Shown here piece by piece: positions 1 to 11,525 of a stretch of DNA of 64,000 bases. Every line of letters starts with the position of its first letter. The stretch's first letter is position 1. Both the position numbers and the translations under genes were made by a program. Origin of the DNA: Homarus americanus (taxonomy: Eukaryota > Arthropoda > Malacostraca > Decapoda > Nephropidae); assembly GCF_018991925.1 (NCBI RefSeq), contig NW_024724368.1:937319-1001318 (forward strand). The letters are read 5' to 3'. The notes under the pieces are model-generated. The model was not told the DNA's origin and searched no databases. It saw only the letters and a list, made by a program, of their open reading frames with translations.

Positions 1-1075
1 TCATATCACCAAGTGTCACTGAGGGATTATTTTTCTCCTTAGTGTAAGCAAATTGTTTATATGTACATTTGTATATATGAGTTACTGGTGTATATACCTG
101 CATGAGTGTATGTGTTGTGTCTCTGTGCAACTGTTACTGTATATAATATACTTGTGGATCTGGTATATACTGTTGTGGTATATATATATAGAAAAAACTT
201 GTCTCTGATTTATAAATTGAGTCCATTACGTTAATAAGTTGAGTATGCTGTTGGGTTAAATGCCAAACACGCGAGATGTGATCCTCCCGCCGGTGTAGCT
301 GAAGGGGGAATAAGTTGTTTTTTATCCCGCAGTCTTGTTCGTATTGGTGCGTCACTATGTCATAATGATGGTTTCCTGTTATTATCTCTGACATTATTGA
401 CGTGATTGTCTCTCAGTATTGCCACAGTGAGGTCATCATGTACTACCAACTACCCCCTAGAAGTGTCATGCGCTCACTGCTCGGCCCATATCGGCTGGCG
501 TCTCATTTACTGCTGAGTTGTTTCGGCCTGTGACATCGATAGGTGCTAGAAATTTGTTGCGATTGAAATTACTGTTCATTGGAAGAACATGTGCAAAATC
601 GTAGAGCTAAATAGATTCGAACTCTGATCCATTGCAAGACGATTCCAAGAATGATTTTTTCCTGTCATCCATCAAAACATCTTTCACAGGAATGTCCATT
701 GTTCCATCCGCCTGCAACTAGAACCAAAGATAACATCGGCTGCGAGGCGAATATACTAACCCCTGCACCACGAGATCTGATAAAAGAATATAATTGGATT
801 CTTATTGACGTCATTATTTTTATATCATTATAATATAGATTAATTGAATATAATTTGATTAAATTTTAATATAAACTGCACTTATTCATTTTGTTATCAA
901 ATTTCATACGTAACTTGGATGTTGCGGAAGAATACGCCCGTGGGTGACGACATTGTACACTTGAGTGATGCTGCTTCCCGTCTCCTAGCCCTAAGTTGTG
1001 AAATTATACTGCATATCATGTTACTGTGAGGTAATCTGTTTTTATATAATTATTTTGACATAAGAGTTGAAGTAA
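1..1075. other. Non-coding, nothing recognised
   Basis: AT-rich single-copy-looking sequence. Open frames are short (86 aa or less) and resemble no protein I know. No repeat structure is visible apart from short AT runs. Confidence 0.5.
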
Positions 1076-1127
1076 AGGTGAAAAAACACAGTAAGCATCA
1101 CACACATAATATACCGTACATCATGCA

Positions 1128-1560
1128 TACCACCACACTACACCACGTCACACACCCACACTACACCACGTCACACACCCACACTACACCACGTCACACA
1201 CCCACACTACACCACGTCACACACCCACACTACACGTCACACACCCACACCCACCACACACCACATACCACCACACACACGTCACACACCCACACTCATC
1301 GTCACACACTACACCACGTCACCACACTACACCCATCACACACCACTACACGTCACACACCCATACCACACACACTACACCACGTCACACACCCACACTA
1401 CATCCCACGTCACACACCCACACCACCACACTACACCACGTCACACACCCATACCACCACACTACACCACGTCACACACCCACACTACATCCCACGTCAC
1501 ACACCCACACCACCACACTACACCACGTCACACACCCACACTACATCACGTAGTGTGGTG
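1128..1560. repeat. 23-bp CA-rich minisatellite
   Basis: Tandem copies of a unit close to ACACCACGTCACACACCCAC plus ACT, with variant and partial copies. The array ends in a 9-bp perfect hairpin (CCACACTAC at 1536-1544, GTAGTGTGG at 1550-1558). The 212-aa frame across it (His/Thr-rich) is translated repeat, not a gene. Confidence 0.95.
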
Positions 1561-2006
1561 GTGTGTATTAACTATTATGATGTAAAAAATACATCATACT
1601 GGTTATACAATGCATCACACAACCAGAAATACCAACCTTACCAAATTAACATGGCCTCAGTCAGTGATCGTTACAGAGGCCATCAGACCAAGGGGGTGCA
1701 GAATTTTTTTTGCTGACTGAACATACGTACGAGGAATCCGATTTTATTATTCTTTCCTGCACATCAAGGTAATATTTTTATGGAACTTTGTGGCCTCTTG
1801 TCTGCCGTGACCTTCACACCCAGGTAAAGTAGACTTGCAGGAAGCCAGCGGTGTATCATATATTGTTCTGGAGGGTGATGAGTGCTCTAGTTAATTAAAT
1901 AAACCTTCTTTTCAACCTTGTATCGTGAGGTGGTCACGATACACACCTGCAGTGTTTATATATATACGCTGAATCACTGTAAACTTGTATTACAATTTTA
2001 CTGAAT

Positions 2007-2010
<4 letters not shown>
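1561..2010. other. Non-coding, nothing recognised
   Basis: Mixed AT-rich sequence between the minisatellite and the CT tract. No gene or repeat family recognised. Confidence 0.5.

Positions 2011-2071
<61 letters not shown>
2011..2071. repeat. (CT)n microsatellite
   Basis: About 30 uninterrupted CT dinucleotides. Three minus-strand frames reading into it (RERERE tails) are artefacts of the repeat. Confidence 0.99.
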
Positions 2072-2073
<2 letters not shown>

Positions 2074-4599
2074 CTTCCTTCCCACAGGCCCCAGCAATAC
2101 CGTGCAGGAGGTGTGACGGCGGAGGCTGGCACACGGCAGACGGTGTGCGTGGTGGAGTGGCCTCGGGGCAAGCTGGGGTGATGCCCTGTCCACGCCTTCC
2201 ATGACCCCCTCCACACCCTCCTCCCCTGCTTTCCTCCACAGCTCACGTGAATCCACCATCGTTTTCGTAGCTTACATAACCCCTTCACATCTCTGCTCTC
2301 ACCCACACAGCAGCATTTTGACCCCTTTCACAGCTCATTAACTCCTCCACAGCTCATAGAACCGTTTTATAACTTTAGCAAATAAGAAATGTTGTAAATT
2401 TGTGGTATTGGCAAATCGTGACCTCATATACAAATAAAAAAATCCCCGACCTGAATGTTTGTTGACCTCGGATATAATTAATATTTTTTATATGAAAGAG
2501 CCACATCTGTTCGTTTTGCTCTGTGATAAGATAAGAGTAACTCATTATCATGTTAGAATTGATAAAGTTTTTGTCTATGAACGAAGACTTAGTGAACAGT
2601 GTTTAAAGACCCTGGTTGTTAAAGCACCAAGATAAATTAACCCATTGTGTACGATGTCATGTCCCTGAGTACATTGATTTAGTCCATTGAATAAGATAAA
2701 TTAACTGAAGACACTTGTTGCCTAATCATCTAAAACGTCTCACGGCCTAAACGTAGTACATAATGGTGAAACTTTGAAAGTAACCAGAACAATAAACAAG
2801 TTGTGACGTCATTCATTGTATGACGTCACAATGTGATCATGTGAAACTAAATTAACGAAGCACGGCCTAAAATTATATGGCCCAAAAGTCCCGAACTCAT
2901 GTAGGGATGGGTAGGGGGTAGGGGAATGCAGGGAGGGGGAGGAGGGTAGAATGCTGGGGTGCAAGGATATGGAGGTTAAGAGGTACAGGGGGGACGAAGG
3001 GGTTGCAGGGTGCTTGGAGGGAAGGAAAGCGGGGGGTTGAATAGGGGGAGGAGGAGGAGGGTCAGTGCTGGAGCAGCTCTCAACCTTCCCACGCTGCACC
3101 ATATATGGCAGTACTCCCGTTAGCGCCGCCTCTTGATTATAAACCTTCAAGTTCCTCACCACTGTGCACAACTGTTTTTTGTCAGTAATGTTCCAATTAC
3201 TGTTTCTGTATCGCTCCTGGCTACACACACACATGTAATTTACTGTAACGTTACATAAGAGGCCTTGCTGAATGTAGCATAAAAACACATTGACCTGACA
3301 ACATTTCACAAACCACTCATTTTGGCGTTGAATCTTTTATCTATTCTCAACTATATACTTAAACACACACACACCAACTTGGGTTTCTCCCCCCCCTCCC
3401 CCCAAGCTCAACCTTCCCTGCCAATAGAGCAACTGAACACAAACAGGTAGCCTACAAACAATGGAAAAGCAATCAGTACCAAGAAACTTACAGCACTTAC
3501 ATTCCTGCTCGTAATCATGACAAGCGCACCATTATCAAAGCAAATAACCCATTTCTTCAGTCCCAAACACAATTCCCACATCCTCAACCCACAAAGGGCA
3601 AATCTTTCTGATGAATAGCCAAGTCGTTTTACAAAAAAAAGTTTTCCAATCCCACCACAACTCCTCTCACCTGTCTTGATTTAACAACAATAACTAACCT
3701 TTGATCCTGGTAACAGCGTCCCTCAACACCTACACCTGATTCTTCCTTTCCCACGGAACCAACCAGATTTTATACCTGTTTTGTGTCTTCTACTCTTTCA
3801 CGTCTAGACCCAACACTGCCGCAGGAGCTGATGATATCCCACTACCTCTCACGACCCTAAAAATTACGTGCCTGAACTTTTTCTCCTTCTGCTTAACCTT
3901 TTTTGCAGTTTTCTTTACCTTCACATAATGTTTCCTCCTCTTGGAAAATAAACATTATCCATTTTATTTTCCCCCAAAAAGTGATCCATGCTCGCTTTTC
4001 AGGTATCCCCTAATAGCTCTCGCCTTAAACATCTATAAACAAACAAGAAAACTGACATAAGCAAATAACCACTCACACATGATAAGAGTTTATAGAGTTG
4101 AAGTTTCATTATAGTCATTTGTTTTATGTATACACACTCCACAGGGGAAGAAAATCATGTCGGTATTTATTATTAAAGTATTAACTGTATCACTAAGCCG
4201 AGACTATGTTACTCTTACAATTACAAAACAATCATCGCCAAACAGTTAACAATGTAATAATCGAGTTACAATATGTAATCTATCCTTCCCGTGCCACTAA
4301 TGACACATATTTTACCTCTCTCGCGTGGCTTGTTATGTGATATGAGTCAAAATTACAGGATTTAGAAACAGATTGTTAGGTTTGTCTTCGCCTTTGGGAG
4401 TCGTACATCGACGTTGAAGACAAGATACCAAGACTCGTGGTGGACGTTTCGTTGTTATTTTGTTTTTATTTTCGTGTTTATTTGGACCAAGATGAAGTAA
4501 AGGCATATTTATCACACTGTTATGCGGGAATATAGTTCATATAAACCGTACACAAGAACTGTCAATAAATCTTACTGTCGTAATAATATGTGATAATAA
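2072..4599. other. Non-coding stretch
   Basis: Holds a G-rich tract (2898-3065) and, near 2637-2700, a degenerate occurrence of the 22-bp motif TTAACCCCTTGAGTACGATG that forms arrays near 50 and 62 kb. The 166-aa minus-strand frame at 2809-3309 crosses the G-rich tract and looks like chance. No gene recognised. Confidence 0.5.
2898..3065. repeat. G-rich low-complexity tract
   Basis: Runs of GGG and GGGG interspersed with A and T (GGGTAGGGGGTAGGGG near 2910), followed by GGA repeats. Several closely spaced G runs could form quadruplexes. Confidence 0.8.
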
Positions 4600-4945
4600 C
4601 TGTTGCTCCTCGTGTTCGAGGATGGCCGACCCTAAGCCACTTAGGCGTGAATTTGTTTAAGGTGTAGAAGCTGTCGCCAACACAACCACCACATCCTAAG
4701 TTAACGAGTTGCGTGACTCAATGTCAAGGAATAGTCCGAGAAGACTGGACAACTCGCCAACTGCACTGGCTAACCATTACCCCGGAACACGATCCACAAA
4801 TCGATTAACATCCAGGTTCCCAATTACTGCTGGGTAGACAGAGGCAAATGGCGTAAAGAAACTTGCCCATAGATTAACCCTGCTCGGTGATCGAACACGG
4901 GTCCACTCGCTTGCGAAGCGACCATGCTGACAATTACACCACAGG
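4600..4945 (-). mobile_element. tRNA-derived SINE
   Basis: Read on the minus strand from 4945, the sequence starts like a tRNA. An A-box-like TGGTGTAATTG lies within 4926-4943. An anticodon-like arm has a 4-bp stem and the 7-base loop TTCGCAA (4911-4917), which would place CGC at the anticodon position. A B-box-like TGTTCGATCACC is at 4886-4897. A body of about 280 bp follows, including CCCAGCAGTAATTGGGAACC, a style of SINE body I associate with decapod genomes (from memory, not searched). No poly(A) tail is obvious. The exact 3' end is uncertain. Confidence 0.7.
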
Positions 4946-5113
4946 TTGTAATATGGCGTGTCTAGATGCCAACCTCTGCTATACTATTTCCTAAATTCTT
5001 AAAAACTTTATTGTGAAAAAAGTTTTGGAAATACTGTTTATGAACTGGTTATAAACTATTATCACTCAAATGACCCAAACTGTTCCTCGTATTAACATTA
5101 TCGTATGTAAAAG

Positions 5114-5145
<32 letters not shown>

Positions 5146-5191
5146 TTATCTATCTATCTATGTATCTGTCTGTCTGTCTGTCTGTCTGTTT
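5114..5191. repeat. (TATC)n(TGTC)n compound microsatellite
   Basis: About 11 TATC units with one TATT variant, passing into about six TGTC units. The plus-strand frame through it (YLSIYLSIYLF) is repeat translation. Confidence 0.98.
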
Positions 5192-5214
5192 GCAAGTACG
5201 CACGTGTGAAATGC

Positions 5215-5575
5215 AGAAACATGCAGACCAACACAAGATGTGCGAATTTTTCAATTCCACTAAAATATTTTATGAGCCAATCACTCATGGCACAGCCCCC
5301 CTCCGCTCATCTGATGGTAAATCCCGAATTAAAGATGAAGAAGGCATCAGTCGGCGCTAGAAAGAGCACTACCATTTGCTGCTCAACTGAAACACCAATG
5401 TGGGTGTTCTGACTACCCAGCAGGTCCCTCAGCATCCAGAGCTGACCCATCTTAGCTATCCTTCATCCCTGGATGAGGTAGCTACTGCCACCAAACAGAT
5501 GAATAATAACAAAGCCTCAGGGTCTGATGGAATCCCAGCCGAGGTGTATAAAGCAGGAGGACTTCTCCTTACTAT
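5215..5575 (+). pseudogene. LINE reverse transcriptase fragment (N-terminal part)
   Basis: Two plus-strand frames carry the linker between endonuclease and reverse transcriptase of a non-LTR retrotransposon. One reads KIFYEPITHGTAPLRSSDG then KDEEGISRR before a stop. The next reads SSLDEVATATKQMNNNKASG followed by SDGIPAEVYKAGG, which matches the conserved start of many LINE reverse transcriptase domains (KASG.DGIPAEV). This is a different LINE type from the CR1-like elements in this window. The fragment breaks near 5575, where the CR1-like element begins, so the latter may have inserted into it. Stops and a frameshift make it non-functional. The clade is not assigned. Confidence 0.8.
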
Positions 5576-5644
5576 CAGTTGTATTCTGACCTCGATAGAG
5601 GAAAAGTCACGGCAGACTTAGCTCCCGGGGATAAATTGTCAGTA

Positions 5645-6481
5645 ATGGTTAGTGCTACTTGTGAACAGGACTGTGCCCTTCTGAGGGCTGAGCTTCTGGC
5701 CGAGTTAGTGAAGGTTAAAGAAGAAAACTTGAAATTAAAGGAAATGATAGCGAGGATAAAGGAAGAAGACACGAGACAAGGAAAGCCTGTGTCTGACGAA
5801 AACACAGGCGAATGGAAGGTTGTGAGGAGAGGAACGACTAAAATGGTAGTGAGAAAGGACACCAAGGAAACGACAACAGCTAGATGTAAAAACTCTTTTA
5901 GTCCTTTGATAGAAGAATTGGACGTTAGCATAGTCAGGGACAGGGCTGACAAGGGAGGCACGAAAACCTTAATTGCTGGCAATTCCCAGGTACGTTACCT
6001 GGATAGAGCTTTTCGTAGTAAAAATAAAAATAGGATGAGAGTTTTTTTGCCAGGAGCTGGGGTGGGGGATATAGTTGACAGGATGGACAATATCTTGTCT
6101 GGTAATGGGAACAAACCCATTATCTGCCTCAGTGCAGGAAACAATGATATTGGCCGGTGTAGGAGTGAGGAGCTTCTTGATAAGTTCAAGACAGCTATAG
6201 AACGTATCAGATTGAAGGGAAGGATCCCTATCATATGTGGTGTCCTGCCTAGAAGTAGAGTTGGCAGTGAATGGTTTTCAAGGGCAGTTCTTGTCAACGG
6301 CCGTCTTGACAGATATTGCAAGTCAATATCAGTCCCATTCATTGACAACTGGGACAACTCTTACGGTGGAAGAGACCTTCATGTTAGGGATGGGGTACAT
6401 CTGTACAGGGATGGGATGGCAACCCTAGCTGGGTCTTTCGAGAGGGCAGTTCAAAAGATGTCGAAGTCTTTAAACTGCTAG
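5645..6481 (+). CDS. CR1-like ORF1 protein, SGNH/GDSL esterase-like domain
   Basis: Open frame of 278 aa if it starts at the ATG at 5645. The frame extends upstream to 5579, but that first codon is TTG, so the ATG is preferred. Residues about 12-42 are rich in Glu, Lys and Leu (LLAELVKVKEENLKLKEMI) and probably form a coiled coil. Residues about 105-275 look like an SGNH hydrolase: GNS at 113-115 with the likely catalytic Ser115 or its neighbour, a glycine block LPGAGVGD near 136-143, AGNND near 164-168, and DGVH near 249-252 with the Asp/His pair. Esterase domains are established in ORF1 of CR1-like LINEs, where the role in retrotransposition is unclear. The stop at 6479-6481 lies 8 bp before the ORF2 ATG. 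This frame is open although ORF2 is broken. It is mobile-element coding sequence, not a host gene. Confidence 0.8.
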   Translation: MVSATCEQDCALLRAELLAELVKVKEENLKLKEMIARIKEEDTRQGKPVSDENTGEWKVVRRGTTKMVVRKDTKETTTARCKNSFSPLIEELDVSIVRDRADKGGTKTLIAGNSQVRYLDRAFRSKNKNRMRVFLPGAGVGDIVDRMDNILSGNGNKPIICLSAGNNDIGRCRSEELLDKFKTAIERIRLKGRIPIICGVLPRSRVGSEWFSRAVLVNGRLDRYCKSISVPFIDNWDNSYGGRDLHVRDGVHLYRDGMATLAGSFERAVQKMSKSLNC

Positions 6482-6489
6482 GGGAACAT

Positions 6490-8560
6490 ATGGGCACGGA
6501 GGTGGAGGAGACTGCAGTGGGAGAGGGTAAACAAAGTGAAAGGTTACAGGGAAATAATGTTAGAAATGATGACAAAACAAAATTAGGCAGGGAGTTAAAA
6601 CCTAAACGCGTCAAAGAGAGGACTCAGAACACAACTGACTTAAATGTCTACTACGCAAACAGTAGGACTATGAGAAACAAAATGGATGAAATCAGGACTT
6701 CGGTATGTACCGAAAATATCGATATTATAGCATTCACCGAAACATGGATAAACCTAGATTCACGTGAGTTACCTGTCGTATACCAAATTGCAGGTTACAA
6801 ATTATTCCATACCGATAGACAGATTAGGAAAGGAGGCGGAGTAGCACTCTATGTCAGGGATAATCTGAAGTGTGAAATAAATAAGGAAATAAAAACTGAA
6901 CTGAATACAGAAACAATTTGGATAGAATTAATCGATGGTAGGGAAAAATTAATCACAGGAATAATATATAGACTTCCTAATCTTGATAGAGTTAATGAGC
7001 GACATATTTGGGATGAAATGCGCAGAGCATCCAGGCATAGCAAAGTCTGTATAGTAGGCGACTTTAACTTAAGCCAAATAGATTGGATCGACCTTTTACA
7101 GGTAACTCAGAATCATAGGATTTTCTTGAAACAGTTCAGGACTGTTTCCTAAGTCAACATATAACCGAACCCACCCAGGGTAATAATATACTCGATTTAG
7201 TTCTGTCAAACAGAGAAAACCTCGTTAGTAATGTCGAGGTAGGGAACGAACTTGCCAACAGCGATCACAAAGAAATAAGATTCCAATTAGAAATTAATGG
7301 CAGTCGCAAGAAAAATTCCATTAAAGTCCCAGATTTCAGAAGGGCAAACTTTGATAGGTTGAAAAGGCAGCTAAGAGCAGGGGTATCACGCTTGGGGATG
7401 GATTACATGACCTCACACCCGACAGAGGGCGACCTCACTTTACCTGGAGACCTGACAACGATATCCTCACAAAATATGACGGTTGAGAATGACCCGATCA
7501 CTAGGTCTGAGACTGACTAGTTTCACAACAATTTAAAGGCAGAACATACCATACAAAAAACTCAGATCAGACAACAATGACCCTACTCTAAATGGATAAA
7601 CAATTATTTAAAGAATATTATTGGACAAAGGAAGGCTATAGGTAGAAGAATAAATCGTGGTGAAGTTTACATCCGAGATTATTATAAGGTATTGGCCAGT
7701 AAGGTTAAGACCGAGATAAGAAAAGCAAAGAGGAATAATGAACCGAAGGTAGCAAGGGAGGCGAAGTCAAACCCCAAGGGATTCTTTCAAAAGTATCAAA
7801 CGAAAACACGAGAAAAGATTGGACCAATACAGTCAGATACCGGCTAAGCTAACTGATAACGATGGAGAAATAAGCAATAATCTGAATAAATATTTTTCAA
7901 CAGTTTTCACCACCGAAAATTTAAACATGATACCCAAGGCACCGACTATACACAGAGATAGTGAAGAAATAGATTATGGGAGATAGTAGTGACTAGTAAC
8001 GACTTTAGTAAACAAATGAACAAGCTAAAGCCTAATAAGTCACCTGGTCCCGATGAGATATTTGCCAGAGTATTAAAGGAATGTAAGGAAGAGCTTAGTA
8101 TGCCCTTAGCAAAGTTGTTTAACATGTCCTTAAAAACGGGTGTAGTAACAGAATCAGTTTAACATCATTTGCAGGCAAAATACTGGAGGCAATAATTTCA
8201 AACTCTATTTGAAATCACCTGGAGAAGCACAAGTTGATCAATGATTCCCAACATGGTTTCACAAGCGGGCGTTCATGTCTAACTAATCTATTAACGTTCT
8301 TTTCAGCTGTTTACGAATCAGTGCAGAAGGGGAACGACTATGATGTGGTATATCTTGACTTTAGCAAAGCCTTCGACAGAGTCCCCCACGAAAGACTAAT
8401 AAAAAAGGCGGAGGCTCATGGCATTGTAGGAGATATTCTAAAATGGATTAGTGCGTGGTTACAGGACAGAAAACAGCGAGTGAGCATTAACGGCACTAAA
8501 TCCGATTGGAGTAACGTTACCAGTAGAGTTCCCCAAGTCTCCCCTCTTCTATCTCTCTAT
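6490..8560 (+). pseudogene. CR1-like ORF2 (endonuclease + reverse transcriptase), broken
   Basis: Starts at the ATG at 6490. The first 220 aa hold an APE-type endonuclease: YYANSRTMRNKMDEI, the catalytic-Glu block FTETWI, GGGVALYVRD and IVGDFN. A frameshift near 7120 ends this frame; the next frame continues to a SDH block near 7260. Further damage includes a stop near 7518, stops near 7846, and a deletion of roughly 90 bp near 8150 that removes the segment between KTGV and ISLTS. The reverse transcriptase then resumes (8234-8545) with NDSQHGFTSGRSCLTNLL and DVVYLDFSKAFDRVPHERL, and stops in the GVPQGS block. The product cannot be functional. In CR1-type elements ORF2 nicks the target and primes cDNA synthesis. 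Confidence 0.9.
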
Positions 8561-9200
8561 ATCTTATTTTTTCTACAAACCCACAAGTTGACAAAAAGAG
8601 TGAGATAAAAAATACCTTCCAAGGTGTTGAGGCAAGAACGTCTCCCGGACAAATAACGCATCACAACACGACCCACAACAACCCCGGAGTCGAATTCATA
8701 AAGATTCATAACGATTAATAACCCTCGTAAACTGATAACTTAGGAGTAAACCTATCTAACCTATAAATTAAGCTTAAGACACGTTATCTAGTTAAGTTAC
8801 GAGACTCAGTATAGTTATGATGCCATTTTTCGGATATTGTTATTCTGTTTTAAGGTAATTGAAGGTTAAGAAAGATTTGATCGTGAGGGGGTTCGTGAAT
8901 CCGCTCTCAGATATCGACATAAAAGTCCTTCAGATTTAATTTTTCAGTAGGGAGGATGACCAAAAGCGCCATATCCCGTATATATTATAAGGATGCCTCA
9001 AAGACTGCATTCCAAAGGGTAATAGGAATGCCAATAACTGGTCATTTGCCTGACAAAAAGGAGAGAAGGACATTATAATAACAATGCAGGACTTGTACAG
9101 CGAGGAGGAAGGACCCTGTCAGTCAGGCCTCCGGGGTCTTTACCAGTGTTCTTTATGGGTCCTTACCGTCGACTCTTCAGCCTCTAGGGGTTATGACCTC
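8561..9200. other. Non-coding, nothing recognised
   Basis: Follows the truncated CR1-like element. No LINE homology, tandem repeat or convincing frame seen. Confidence 0.5.
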
Positions 9201-9204
9201 TCGT

Positions 9205-9412
9205 GCCAGCATATCTCACACGGTATACCTCGCTCTGTCGTGGTATATTGGAATTTTTTGTCGGAGTAACCTCGTCAGTGGCTGTATCGTAATATGCTGG
9301 AGTATATATTACACGGTATTCCCTATCGACTGGTTCTTTAATGGTATGCTGGACTATATCTCATCCTTTACCTCGCCGATTGGTTCTTTCACTGTATGGG
9401 TGACCAGTAAGT
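9205..9412. repeat. Degenerate tandem repeat, about 51 bp
   Basis: Three diverged units share the order ATATCTCACACGGTAT, CCTCG, TGG. The best matching pair (near 9314 and 9366) is about 51 bp apart. Two short overlapping frames of 61 and 73 aa cross it and look like chance. Confidence 0.45.
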
Positions 9413-9463
9413 GACCCATGAACAGTGAGTAATGTGTGTATAAGTCTGCCATGATACAGTAGT

Positions 9464-9690
9464 GGGGTGCAGCGGCCGAGTGGATTCAGCATTTGTTTTT
9501 TGTCCTATAGGTTCTGGCTCGAGTCCGAAGCACCCCAACCCCCCAAAATCCTCCCAGCCGTGAATTGGTACTTAACTTTATAGTTGAGGAAGTAAAGGCG
9601 ATCACGTGCAGTACCGGCCACACCGCCTCCTTATATAGCAAAAAATTAAATAAAAAATCTAAGTGGGCTGCATCCACACTGCCCTTATGA
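9464..9690 (+). mobile_element. tRNA-headed SINE, family 1, copy 1
   Basis: A 73-nt tRNA-like head spans 9464-9536: a perfect 7-bp acceptor stem (GGGGTGC at 9464-9470 with GCACCCC at 9530-9536), an A-box-like GGCCGAGTGGATT near 9474-9486, and a T loop CTCGAGT with a mostly paired T stem, giving the B-box-like GGCTCGAGTCC at 9515-9525. The D and anticodon arms do not fold well, so this is not a working tRNA. The body (to about 9640) matches, in reverse orientation, the SINE at 11885-12056, sharing the order GGTACTGC, GATCG, TTTACTTCC or TTCACTTCC, and AGCTGGG or GGCTGGG. Confidence 0.75.
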
Positions 9691-10337
9691 AACCCATCTT
9701 CATTGTTGCAATGAATTTGTATGTTCTAATACCTTGGTGTTGCTGGGACAGGTAACTGTGTATGACGAAAGAAATTCACTATCACTGTAGTTGCAACATC
9801 TTCATTGACGTTGCAAGTAAAAGTTAGAAAAAGATCAACTAAATCTGATGTTATTCTGTCCCCAGGCTTCAGATATATCCAAGCGAGATCACGACGATGG
9901 AGTGGTACTGAGGAGACCCTTGATCCACTGAGAATATTGTACCTGGTTTTCGTAGCTTTATCACATTGTTCTATTTACTCAAGTTGTCCGATTAATTTTG
10001 TTTTCACATAATTAAGGTCTTCGTCATTTTCGTTACACAACTGACTGAAGAAATCGTTGGAAACTAGTTTGAAAAAAGAACTCTCTAGGCCTACGAGTGA
10101 ATTTGAAAAAAATAAAATTACTTGTCAGACTACTTTACGGTGCTGATAAGCACGCCAGCTTGGTATAAAATGGCAATATTGATAATATTTCTCCTCAAGT
10201 TAACTGTTATTGGTCTTAGTCTGTACACTGACACAAACAAACACGACTAAACCGCACTAGTGCTTCCAGTCGGTTGGAAGCCAAAGTTCCTAACAGCAGC
10301 ATTATTTAAAGGCAGATAGTAATTATATACACCAACA
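9691..10337. other. Non-coding, nothing recognised
   Basis: AT-rich sequence without a recognisable gene or repeat. The 68-aa frame at 9805-10011 has no recognisable features. Confidence 0.5.
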
Positions 10338-10642
10338 AACGTAGAGGGGGGAGGGGCAATATGATTGAGGTATATAAATGGAATTCAGGGTTAAACAAAG
10401 GTGATATCACAAAGGTACTAAACTAACCACGACCAAAAATGTAACAATGGTTTTGAAATAAACAAATTTAAATTTAGGAGTAAAATAGGTTAACATTTGG
10501 TTTGGAAAAAGAGTTGTGCATGAGTGGAATAAATTAAACAAACATCATCATTAACTCGAACTCGCTGGGAAGCTTTAAGTATAGGTTGGACAGATATATG
10601 ATTCATAAAGCTCGAGTGTAAACAGGGCTGCCAAAAATCTGT
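10338..10642 (+). mobile_element. Decayed CR1-like LINE 3' end (subfamily B)
   Basis: Too broken to give a long open frame, but piecewise translation aligns to the C-terminal end of subfamily B (copy at 42437-43896). MIEVYKWNSGLNKGDITKVL comes first, then remnants of FKLDKFRFR and of the VVDEWNKL block, then NIIINSNSLGSFKYRLDRYM, then the start of the 3' untranslated part. Several in-frame stops and small indels indicate an old copy. Confidence 0.8.
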
Positions 10643-10912
10643 TCATTATATCAGATGGCCCTGCCCTCTTCTTACGTCTTGGTTTGTGATTGGCCAGTTA
10701 GAAACAAATAATTAATAAAGTCCTGTAGACTGACTAATGCTGCCACGTTAACCAACACGTCATATTGCCGGGTGGGGCCGAGTGTGAGTGACACTTCCAT
10801 AATGAACAGACTAGATAGAATGGGCAAATAGTCCCACTGATATTTTCTTCATTCTTATCCCCTTAAGAATAGTTTATATTTAGGCAAAGGTTAATGAAAG
10901 AACTCTACTGTG

Positions 10913-10976
10913 CACCACCGCCACCACCACCGCCACCACCGTCACCACCACCACCACCGCGAGCAGCAGCAGCAGC
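10913..10976. repeat. (CCA/CCG)n and (AGC)n microsatellite
   Basis: Mixed CCACCG triplets followed by about five AGC triplets. Confidence 0.95.
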
Positions 10977-11122
10977 CCGTGACCACATAGCCTTCCCTCA
11001 TCACCTGAGTCTATTACACACCAAATCTTAGCGAGGACCAGGTGGTGAGGCGGTACAGTAGGGAGGTAGTGAGGGATGATGGTGGCATAACTCCTGCTAA
11101 TGGAGGAGGTTCTTTCCCCTTA

Positions 11123-11525
11123 TCCTCCTCCTCATCCTTCTCTTGCCTCCTTATCCCCCTCCTGCGTCCTCAACCCCCTCCTGCCTACTCATGCCTCTCC
11201 TGCCTCCTCACCCCCTCAAGCCTCCTCAACCCCCCTGCCTCTGTCCCCCCTGCCTCCTCATTCTCCATCTCCTCCTCATCTTCATCCCTCTTCTGCCTCC
11301 TATCCCCCTCCTACCTCCCCCATCCCCCACCCCCTCCTGCCTCCTCATATCCCCCTCCTGTCTCCTCAAGCCCCCCTGCCTCCTCATCCCCCTCCTGCCT
11401 CCTCATCCCCTGCTTCCCCCATCACCCCTGCCTCCTCATCCCCCTCCTGTCTCCTCATCCCCCCTCCTGTCTCCTCATCTCCCCCTTTCCACCCCCCCCT
11501 GCCTCCCTCCCCCATGCCTCCCCTC
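11123..11525. repeat. Pyrimidine-rich minisatellite
   Basis: Irregular tandem copies of CCTCCTCATCCCCCTCCTG-type units, about 20-25 bp. Three overlapping proline/serine-rich frames (138-178 aa) come from this array and are not genes. Confidence 0.9.

Larger units (their letters stand above)
5576..8560 (+). mobile_element. CR1-like LINE, subfamily B, 3'-truncated
   Basis: 5' half of a CR1-like non-LTR retrotransposon: short leader, ORF1 with an esterase-like domain, then ORF2 with endonuclease and reverse transcriptase parts. Homology stops near 8540-8560, just inside the conserved GVPQGS block (here SRVPQVSP), so the catalytic YADD-type box and the 3' end are missing. A decayed B-type 3' end lies in the same orientation at 10338-10642 and could be the separated remainder or another copy. 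The reverse transcriptase part matches subfamily B (copy at 42437-43896) better than A. Confidence 0.85.

Noticed and set aside
1078..1716. 212-codon His/Thr-rich plus-strand frame
   Set aside because: Translation of the 23-bp CA-rich minisatellite with a short non-repeat tail.
5579..5644. Upstream extension of the ORF1 frame to 5579
   Set aside because: The codon at 5579 is TTG; the first in-frame ATG is at 5645, which is preferred in a eukaryote.
9464..9536. Functional tRNA gene
   Set aside because: Acceptor and T arms look good, but the D and anticodon arms do not fold and a SINE body follows directly.
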